Assembly: GCA_025357875.1 (NCBI GenBank)
Contig: JANYLK010000218.1
Location: 88,127-152,126, forward strand
Direction of reading: 5' to 3'
Source of the DNA: Granulicella sp.
GTDB taxonomy: Bacteria > Acidobacteriota > Terriglobia > Terriglobales > Acidobacteriaceae
DNA length: 64,000 bases
Part shown: positions 51,618 to 59,147 of the stretch, piece by piece
Layout of the letters: the number at the start of each line of letters is the position of its first letter
How positions within the stretch are numbered: the stretch's first letter is position 1
The notes under the pieces: model-generated
The model's input: the letters and a program-made list of their open reading frames with translations, nothing else
What the model was told of the DNA's origin: nothing
Databases searched by the model: none
Translations under genes and position numbers: made by a program

Positions 51618-52331
51618 ATGCCTCTATCCTCTCAAGCTCGACCGACGCGTCAATGCGGTGATTGTGACTTCCGCTCGCTTCGCATGTTTTGTAGCCTCGG
51701 ATCCGAAGCCCTCGAGGAATTCGAGGCGATTGGCGCTCATTCGACTCTGCCACGAGGCGCCAAGCTCTTCCAGGAAAACGCGCCAAGTCAGGGAGTGTTT
51801 GTCATCTGTTCAGGGCAGGTGAAGTTATCCTGCACATCGAGAGAAGGCCGAACGCTAATTCTTAAAATCGCGATGCCGGGAGACGTTTTAGGACTAGGCG
51901 CGGTTATTTCCGGATCCAAATACGAAGTCACCGCGGAGACGGTCCAGCCGGCGGAGATTAAGAGCATTCGGCGGGAAGAGTTTCTCGCTTTTCTGAAGAA
52001 GCATGGGCAAGCCAGCCTTCATGCTGCCAAGGCTCTCTCCGAGGAATACAAAGCTGCATTTTTTGATGCGCGACGACTGGCGCTGTCGGGCTCAACTGCG
52101 GGACGTTTGGCTGGTGTGTTGTTGGACTGGGGCCGGGCGGAGTCTTGTGGGAAGCCCGAGATGCGACTGACCATGGCGTTGACGCATGAGGAACTGGCGA
52201 ACCTGGTCGGATGTTCACGGGAGACGATGACGCGGATGCTGGGGCGATTTAAACGGGAGAAGCTGATCAAGATGCACGGCGTCTCGATACACATCCTTTC
52301 TCCGGAGAAGCTGGAGCGGATCTGCGCCTGA
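51618..52331 (+). CDS. Crp/Fnr-family transcriptional regulator with N-terminal Cys motif
   Basis: cNMP-type domain LPRGAKLFQENAPSQGVFVICSGQVKLSCTSREGRTLILKIAMPGDVLGLGAVISG; HTH LTHEELANLVGCSRETMTRMLGRFKREKLI; SD CGGAGGC before ATG 51618. Confidence 0.93.
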   Translation: MPLSSQARPTRQCGDCDFRSLRMFCSLGSEALEEFEAIGAHSTLPRGAKLFQENAPSQGVFVICSGQVKLSCTSREGRTLILKIAMPGDVLGLGAVISGSKYEVTAETVQPAEIKSIRREEFLAFLKKHGQASLHAAKALSEEYKAAFFDARRLALSGSTAGRLAGVLLDWGRAESCGKPEMRLTMALTHEELANLVGCSRETMTRMLGRFKREKLIKMHGVSIHILSPEKLERICA

Positions 52332-52373
52332 TCTGTCGGCTGCCGCGCATTATATGCCTTCCCATGCACAGGA

Positions 52374-52387
52374 GTGATCCATATCAC
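52374..52387. promoter_or_regulatory. CRP/FNR-family palindrome GTGATCCATATCAC (GTGA-N6-TCAC)
   Basis: Direct reading; 49 bp upstream of the small ORF at 52437 and upstream of the second USP gene. Confidence 0.65.
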
Positions 52388-52436
52388 AGCTTTGCTCATT
52401 CAATCCTCTTAAGATTCAGTTTTGAGGAGGTGACTG

Positions 52437-52574
52437 ATGGCTGACTGCTGCGTCAATCCGGTTTGCCGTTCAGAGTTCCGACTCCCCGATAGTAGCGCTT
52501 TTTCTGCGTACGGTCAGCCGGTGACCAACCCTTCCGGAGAATGGGGCAGCCATGAGCACGGCCTATACCTCTAA
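52437..52574 (+). CDS. Small Cys-containing protein (45 aa)
   Basis: My translation: MADCCVNPVCRSEFRLPDSSAFSAYGQPVTNPSGEWGSHEHGLYL*; near-perfect SD GAGGAGG 6 nt upstream of ATG. Not in the ORF track (below size cutoff). Confidence 0.55.
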   Translation: MADCCVNPVCRSEFRLPDSSAFSAYGQPVTNPSGEWGSHEHGLYL

Positions 52575-52650
52575 TGCGGTCCGGCGAGGATCCTTTATCG
52601 CCGACGGTCTCGATTCTGCTCTTTCGGATCAGAAAGGAGTGTCTTCTCCA

Positions 52651-53580
52651 ATGCAAACATCCGCGACGGATCCCATGCCCTCTTTTGATCGTCTTCTCGT
52701 CGCGACGGACTTTTCAGCCGCGTCACAAGCTGCCTTCTGCGCCGGTCTTGATACATGCGTTGCGGTTGGAGCAAGCCTCGTAATTCTGCATGTGTTCGAA
52801 TATGCCGAACCTGCACCTCCGGAGACAGGAGGCCTGCTGCTGGAATTGCAGGTGATGCGTGAGACAGCCGGCAAAGCCCTTGATGATTTGCGCCAGCAGG
52901 CGGAGCAGGCTGGCGTCGCTTGTGAAGCCATCTTGGAGTCTGGCATTGCGCATTCCGTGATTCTAGAAACCATAGCGGAACGGTCGATTGACCTGGCCGT
53001 GCTGGGGACGAACGCACTTCATGGATTTGAGCGCCTGGTCTTCGGTTCGACTGCCGAGGCGGTCCTGCGCAGGTCGGCGTGCCCGGTATTGACGGTTGGG
53101 CCCAGGGTTGACCAATGCGCAAAGTCCGGTGCGGCCGACGGACCTGTCATCTTCGCCACCGACTTCGACTTCACAACGATCCATGCGATACGCTACGCCG
53201 CCTGCTTCGCTAACCTTCACGGTGTGCCGCTGCATTGCCTACATGTCTTGCCACGCACGCTTGAAGCCGCCTCCCAGGGGGCGATTGTACCATCGATTAT
53301 GGCCGAGGCGCTGCTGCAACTTGCTTCGGAGAGTGGGGTGGTGATTGCACCACCCACGTGCGCAACCACCTTCGGCAGCGAAATCTCCCATGCCGTTGTG
53401 GAGTATGCGCGCGAACACAAGGCTAAGATGATCATCCTGGGTGTGCGCCAGTCATCACTGCTGGCCTCGCACGTGCCCGAACATATCACCTACCGCATCA
53501 TCACTGAGGCCAATTGTCCAGTGCTGACCATGGCTTTTGCCTCGCATGTGACGTCCATTCACGCCGCTGCACGCCGATAG
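52651..53580 (+). CDS. Tandem-domain universal stress protein
   Basis: SD AAAGGAG before ATG 52651; RLLVATDFSAASQAAFCAGLDTCVAVGASLVILHVFEYAEP; GTNALHGFERLVFGSTAEAVLRRSACPVLTVGP. Confidence 0.93.
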   Translation: MQTSATDPMPSFDRLLVATDFSAASQAAFCAGLDTCVAVGASLVILHVFEYAEPAPPETGGLLLELQVMRETAGKALDDLRQQAEQAGVACEAILESGIAHSVILETIAERSIDLAVLGTNALHGFERLVFGSTAEAVLRRSACPVLTVGPRVDQCAKSGAADGPVIFATDFDFTTIHAIRYAACFANLHGVPLHCLHVLPRTLEAASQGAIVPSIMAEALLQLASESGVVIAPPTCATTFGSEISHAVVEYAREHKAKMIILGVRQSSLLASHVPEHITYRIITEANCPVLTMAFASHVTSIHAAARR

Positions 53581-53670
53581 GCTAAGCCGCTGATTTGTCT
53601 CACTTGATTGTGTGATGACGGACACAGACCGGCTCTCGTCGTCGTGTCAGAATTCATGTTGGGGTGACTC

Positions 53671-53826
53671 ATGCAATCTGCGACAGCAACCACAACCTGC
53701 GCTGCAACGAACCCGCACTGCAAAGGCCATTGCTCCGGCTACGGAACCCAGACGGTCTGCCCTCCATTGATTGTGCTTGCAGTGTTGTCGACTCAGCCAG
53801 CGGAGAACGGCACAGGTACGGCCTGA
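53671..53826 (+). CDS. Possible small Cys-containing ORF (51 aa)
   Basis: My translation: MQSATATTTCAATNPHCKGHCSGYGTQTVCPPLIVLAVLSTQPAENGTGTA*; weak SD GGGGTGA. Confidence 0.3.
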   Translation: MQSATATTTCAATNPHCKGHCSGYGTQTVCPPLIVLAVLSTQPAENGTGTA

Positions 53827-54090
53827 CGGGTTTCGTTCGATGGAATCGGGGCGTAACTCGAATTCCGTTTGCTGATTCTGCTCGGCAGTCGACACCCCTT
53901 GCTCGCACGTGCAACAGTTGCTGATACATTTCGTTTTGGAACGTTCTCTCTACTCCATCCCATCGCACTGAAACCATTTTCTTGTTCTCTTCCACATGGA
54001 GGCGGTTGTGCGTCCGAAAATTACAAATCCAGGAGTAACATCAAACGTGGCAGCCGCTTCTTCTCCTCATCCCTGGACATCCAAAGCTTC

Positions 54091-55275
54091 ATGACCCCAA
54101 GACGCAAGATCGGCATCACCTGCTACCCGACCTATGGCGGCAGCGGAGTTGTCGCCACCGAGCTTGGCATTGAACTTGCCGCCCGCGGCCACGAGGTGCA
54201 CTTCATCACCTCCTCGCCGCCGTTTCGGCTCAATGGACGCGAAGCCAACATTCGCTTCCACGAGGTGGACGTTTACCACTACCCGTTGTTTGAGCATCCG
54301 CCCTACGATCTCGCTCTGGCCACTCGCATGGCCGAGGTCGCCGAGTTCTATTCGCTCGACCTGTTACACGTTCATTACGCCATCCCTCATTCCATCTCTG
54401 CTCTGCTCGCGCGCCAGATGCTGGAAACGCAGCAGCAAGCGATGCGACGCCGTTATCTTCCGTTCATCACCACGCTGCATGGCACGGATATCACGCTGGT
54501 TGGGCTTGACCGATCCTACCTGCCAATCACACAGTTTGGAATCGAGCAATCCGATGGAGTCACTGCGATCTCATCCTATCTCCGGGACCGCACACGCGAG
54601 GCGTTCAGCATCCAAGGCGAAATTGAAGTGATTCGCAACTTCGTGAATTGCGACGTATACGTGAAGGTACCTACCAAGGTTGTGGCGATGCGGCCGCGAT
54701 ATGCCAGCGCAGACGAAAAACTTCTGGTTCATCTCTCTAACTTCCGGCCGGTCAAGCGCATTCTGGATGTGGTCGAAGTTTTCGCGCGCGTCTCTGAGGC
54801 GCTGCCTGCACGTTTGATGATGATCGGCGATGGGCCCGACCGCTCCGCAGCCGAGCACCTCGCGGTGCGCTTGGGCGTGGCCGAACGTATTCACTTCCTT
54901 GGCAAGCAGGACAACGTCAACGAGTTGCTTCCGCTCGCCGATTTGATGATCATGCCCTCTGAGATGGAGTCGTTTGGATTGGCCGCGCTCGAAGCCATGG
55001 CCTGCTCCGTGCCTACCGTCGCCACCCGCGTTGGCGGCGTCCCCGAACTTATCGACGATGGCGTCAATGGCCTGCTCTTCCCTATAGGCGACGTGGAAGC
55101 TATGGCCAACGCCGCCATCGACCTGCTCGGCGACGAACCGCGACTCGCCATCATGTCGACTACCGCGCGAAAGACTGCAAGCGACCGTTTTTGCTCGTCC
55201 CGCATCATCCCGCTTTACGAGGAGTATTACGAACGGGTTCTCGCCCGGAGCCGTGATCTCCCGCCCACCGCTTAG
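54091..55275 (+). CDS. bshA: BshA-like N-acetyl-alpha-D-glucosaminyl L-malate synthase (GT4)
   Basis: RKIGITCYPTYGGSGVVATELGIELAARGHEVHFITSSPPFRL; HVHYAIPHSISALLARQ; LHGTDITLVGLDRSYLPITQFGIEQSDGVTAISSYLRD; EMESFGLAALEAMACSVPTVATRVGGVPELI. Confidence 0.9.
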   Translation: MTPRRKIGITCYPTYGGSGVVATELGIELAARGHEVHFITSSPPFRLNGREANIRFHEVDVYHYPLFEHPPYDLALATRMAEVAEFYSLDLLHVHYAIPHSISALLARQMLETQQQAMRRRYLPFITTLHGTDITLVGLDRSYLPITQFGIEQSDGVTAISSYLRDRTREAFSIQGEIEVIRNFVNCDVYVKVPTKVVAMRPRYASADEKLLVHLSNFRPVKRILDVVEVFARVSEALPARLMMIGDGPDRSAAEHLAVRLGVAERIHFLGKQDNVNELLPLADLMIMPSEMESFGLAALEAMACSVPTVATRVGGVPELIDDGVNGLLFPIGDVEAMANAAIDLLGDEPRLAIMSTTARKTASDRFCSSRIIPLYEEYYERVLARSRDLPPTA

Positions 55276-57900
55276 AAGAATTGGAAGTTGACCTCGAGAT
55301 TCAACTCTACTGGCACGGGTTTTCCATCCTCCATCGCAGGTTTGAACTTGTATTGCTTGACGGACAGCTTTTTCATCTAGCCCCATGCCTAAGCCGCGCA
55401 GCACATGTACGTTCTGCGGCATCCCCTGAGTGTCGACAATCAGGCTCAGGAGTACGATTCCGGTAAGTCTGGCTTTTTTCGACTCCTGCGTCATTTCAGG
55501 CTCAACCTGATAGATCATGATGGGTGTTGAAACGCTACCTCCAATTTTCCTCAGGCCGGTAATTGCGTCCGTCGCCGCGCTCTGTTCCGGTTGCTCTGTC
55601 GTATCGCCAAACGTGTAGTTGATATTGATTGTCGTCTCGACTGCGGTCGGCTCGCCGTTCAGCAAGTAGGGCTTGTACTTCCACTGCCTCACCGCCTCCA
55701 TCGCACTTGTCGCTAGCTCCGGGGGACCGCTTACAACCTGCAGCGCCTGGATCGTCCCCGTATTTGAGATGACCGCATGTAGTACGACGACACCTTGCAC
55801 ACCCGCAGCTTTAGCCTCTTGCGGATATACAGGATCAACCTTGGAAGCCAGCATCCCGGATGCCACTCCGCCCGAGACGCGTATTGGACTCCTTGGCGGA
55901 ATCGCGACCATGGGTGCTGAATCTTCCGCCTCCGGAAGGTGCTGTGCGACACCCCTACTGTCACCATTGCCAAACGTGTAATTCACTGTGATCGTCGTTT
56001 CTACTTCGACCGGCTCGCCATTCAGCAGGTACGGCTTGTACGTCCAATGATTCACTGCATCGATTGCACTCGCCCGCAGCATCTCCGGTCCGCTGATTAC
56101 GTTAAGACTTTCAATTGTTCCTGTCTTCGATATGACCGCGCGCATAACAACAGCACCCTGCACATGCACCGCCTTTGCGTCATTGGGATAGACCTGAATT
56201 GGCCTACTAATGACATTCCCCGCCATCGCACCAGCAGGAACCTTCACCGCCCGCGTTATACCCGTCGACGCGACGGTAACTCCTGCAGTGTTTTCTGGTT
56301 GGCGAATTTGAGACACCAACTGAAATTTCCCGCACTTACAGTCATCGACAAATCTCACGTCGATGCTCTGCCCTCTCCCATCAGCAGAGCGATAGTGCCA
56401 AACTTCAATAGGTACGTTCCCCGCACCGTTCCCGCTCCGTTCACCGGGCGGGTGCGCGTCAATCGATTCCGGTCTTCCATGCACGATGTAAGTTCGCCCG
56501 CGATCTGTAGTCCATCCCGGCCGATCAGCCGCGAAGTGTTGATTGGCGTAGGCAATACGCGCGTAATACTGTTCCTTGAAACCAGCCGCCGGCGGCTCAT
56601 AGGTCAAACTGTGACGCTGCCAGAATTTGCTGATGAACAGGTTCCGGTCGTCGTCATTTGTCAGGCGGAGAAAGTGAGCACGCTCTTCCGGAGTGATGAT
56701 GTAAGTCACATCCTCGTTCAACCAGTTTTTGTACACAGGTTGCAAGGCCCGTGGCTGTGCAGAATCCTGCGTGGTCTGCCGTTGAGCGAGGCTTGTCGCC
56801 TGCGGTGGCGTAGAGTCAGATCGACTCGGCGCGATGATACCTAAGGGCGCGGCTTCTACATTCTTGGCTTCTGCTCGCGAAATAGTGATTCCATATAATC
56901 CACCGACCGCAATGATTAAAGCCACAAGCGTGAGTGCTGCGAACCGCGACGCTGCCACATCTTCCCTAAATCCGAGTAACCTTTTCAATCGCATCTTCAG
57001 CACTCCTCCATTCGCGCCCAGTACAAATTCTGGGAACGCTGCGCGGCGCTCTTCCAGATACGACAACGCCTTTGCATACGCAAGCACGTTGCCGCCCATC
57101 GCAACTGCGATCTCGTCGCAGCAGCATTCTCGCTCGCGGCGCACATGTTTTGATACCCACCACACCGCCGGGTGATAGAACAACAATGCCTCAGCGACGG
57201 ATTGGAAGACGCTCACGAGATAGTCGTGGCGACGCACATGCGCCAGTTCGTGACAGAAGATCGCCTCAGTCTGCAACGTGGATAGACCAGTGAGACAGCT
57301 CGCAGGGATTAGAACGACCGGACGCAACCAACCGATGACCGTCGGCACCTGAACCCTCCCGGAGTGGAGCATTTTGACGGTGCGCACAACCCTCATGCGG
57401 CGTTTCAGATCGTCAAAGAGACCTTGCAACTCGTGCGGTGGCGCCTGGGTTCCTGTGACCTTCAGCCTTCGAGCAACCGTCAAACCACAATTGAGGAGCG
57501 CTACAAAGAAGATCGCGCCCGCGAACCACGCCACCAGCAGCCAAGGCAACGACCGATCCAGAGCCGCTGCAATCCGGATAGGCCAAGGCGCTGCGAGTTC
57601 GCCAATGCCGACCTGCAGCATCATCTCAACGTCGATCGCTATCGCCGATTGCTGTAACTCGTTTTGCGTTTTGTAGTCCTCGAAGGCAAGGCGTGCAAAC
57701 GTAAACAACGGCATTGCAACCATCAGCGCCAGCGCAAAGCAGGCTGCTCCGTACCGTGCCTGGGATGACCGGCCCCCAAGAGATCCCAGAACAAGCCACA
57801 AGACCAGAGCAGCAAGTGTTCCCTGCCAGAGGAAATGAATCAAGGTCCAGCCCAGAGCGTGAACGAGCGAATGTCCGGAGAATTCCATCAATGTAGCCAT
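55272..57900 (-). pseudogene. BlaR1/MecR1-type M56 peptidase fused to a GWxTD-like region and three TonB_C domains; frame disrupted near 55361-55372
   Basis: FCHELAHVRRHDYLVSVFQSVAEALLFYHPAVWWVSKHVRRERECCCDEIAV (M56); GWTTDRGRTYIVHGRPESIDAHPPGE..PIEVWHYRS (GWxTD); three VQGxVVxxAVIS..G.I / LTGIVLLSLIV TonB_C units. Alternative frame ...KKLSVKQYKFKPAMEDGKPVPVELNLEVNFQFF* ends at 55272. Confidence 0.8.
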
Positions 57901-57902
57901 AG

Positions 57903-58307
57903 CTACCTCTTTTCGAACCGGTCCAACATCTGACGAATTTCTGCTAATTCCGACGCCGACACTTTCTCCGACGAGAGCGCGACCAGCACCAGGTCTTTTG
58001 CCGAGCCATCGAACGCACGCTGCATAAGATTTCTGGTCAGTCTTTGCTGTGTCTGCTGCTGCGCAATCCGCGCCTCGTACACATGCGACCGGAATTTCTC
58101 GCTACGCTCCAGCAAGCCCTTCTCCACCATCACCTGCATCTGCTTCAGCACCGTGGTGTAGCCCGTGTCCTTGCTGCTTTGAGTGTGGACGTCGCGCACC
58201 GTGCTAGGTCCTGCCGCCCACAAAATGTTGAGAATCTCCAACTCAGCATCGGTGGGCAGTTGTACTGAACTAGTTGTCTTGCCTCGTCGCTTCATATTCA
58301 TCACCAT
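57903..58307 (-). CDS. BlaI/MecI/CopY-family transcriptional regulator
   Basis: LPTDAELEILNILWAAGPSTVRDVHTQSSKDTGYTTVLKQMQVMVEKGLLERSEKFRSHVYEA. ORF-track start at 58331 is TTG inside the operator; ATG at 58307, 58301 or 58295 is more likely. Confidence 0.93.
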   Translation of the reverse strand: MVMNMKRRGKTTSSVQLPTDAELEILNILWAAGPSTVRDVHTQSSKDTGYTTVLKQMQVMVEKGLLERSEKFRSHVYEARIAQQQTQQRLTRNLMQRAFDGSAKDLVLVALSSEKVSASELAEIRQMLDRFEKR

Positions 58308-58309
58308 CG

Positions 58310-58325
58310 TACGACACATCTCGTA
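58310..58325. promoter_or_regulatory. Putative BlaI operator TACGACACATCTCGTA (TACGA-N6-TCGTA)
   Basis: Perfect 5-bp arms; immediately upstream of the likely blaI start. Confidence 0.65.
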
Positions 58326-58358
58326 TGTCAATGATTATTCTCGTATATTAAGGTCGCT

Positions 58359-59048
58359 CTACCGTGGACTTGGTGCTGGCCACTGTTCCAATACTCGCTG
58401 GGCGACCTGGTAAATCAAACCGCCCTCAACGAGTGCGTTCTGCGGCGCGGTTTGAATATAGCGAACGATACCGTGAGGGTGGGTGACGATCAGCAGGGGA
58501 AAGTCTGTGGCGACGAAGATGTCGAGCGTGTCGTTGGGGACGATGAGCGTGGATGTGCCGACAAGCTGATCCGCGACGTTGATCTTGGTTCCGGCCTGTA
58601 TTTCGATGTGAGGTATTGCACCTTTTGTGGATGCGCCAGAGGATTGCCTAGCCAACTTCGAGAAGGCGTTTACGGTCCTCGCAGGTTGGTTCACGATTAG
58701 CTTCGGTGCCGGCGGCCTAGGGTTCGCCTGCGCCAACAGTGCATAAAACCTAACGCGTTCCTGCTTCAGGCTGGCAGCCGTAGACACGAAGAGCGTGTCC
58801 ATTGCCACACACTGAGCGCACCAGTCGGGAAAGAGCAAAAATGCACTGGCTCCGGCCGATTTGCGCTTCAAATCAGGTGAGACAGGCTTGCGCACAATAT
58901 CTAGCGGACGGTACGCCCGATCGTAAGCAGCCTGCGGCGATAGTTGCAGAGTCGCGGATTTGGGGAGCGCAGACTGCAGCTGTGACGGATTTTGGGCAGG
59001 AGCGGCGCGGAGGCAGAACAGCAATACAAGGATGGGAAGCCATCGCAT
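58359..59048 (-). CDS. Secreted thioredoxin-fold-like protein
   Basis: Signal peptide MRWLPILVLLFCLRAAPAQ; SAFLLFPDWCAQCVAMDTLF (CxxC). Confidence 0.65.
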   Translation of the reverse strand: MRWLPILVLLFCLRAAPAQNPSQLQSALPKSATLQLSPQAAYDRAYRPLDIVRKPVSPDLKRKSAGASAFLLFPDWCAQCVAMDTLFVSTAASLKQERVRFYALLAQANPRPPAPKLIVNQPARTVNAFSKLARQSSGASTKGAIPHIEIQAGTKINVADQLVGTSTLIVPNDTLDIFVATDFPLLIVTHPHGIVRYIQTAPQNALVEGGLIYQVAQRVLEQWPAPSPR

Positions 59049-59095
59049 GATGACCTCATTGCTATTCCACTAGGTGCGATCTTTGGACATTTTAG

Positions 59096-59111
59096 TACGA
59101 TACTCGTCGTA
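59096..59111. promoter_or_regulatory. Putative BlaI operator TACGATACTCGTCGTA (TACGA-N6-TCGTA)
   Basis: Same arms and spacing as 58310-58325; about 48 bp upstream of the thioredoxin-like gene start. Confidence 0.65.
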
Positions 59112-59147
59112 TAAGGATGTAGATACGCTGCAATTCGTAAGACATGC

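Noticed and set aside
54571-55271. The C-terminal 240 or so residues of the 1109-aa ORF (54571..57900) as genuine protein
   Set aside because: Antisense to the conserved bshA coding region and arises after an apparent frameshift; the alternative frame gives the expected TonB_C end at 55272.
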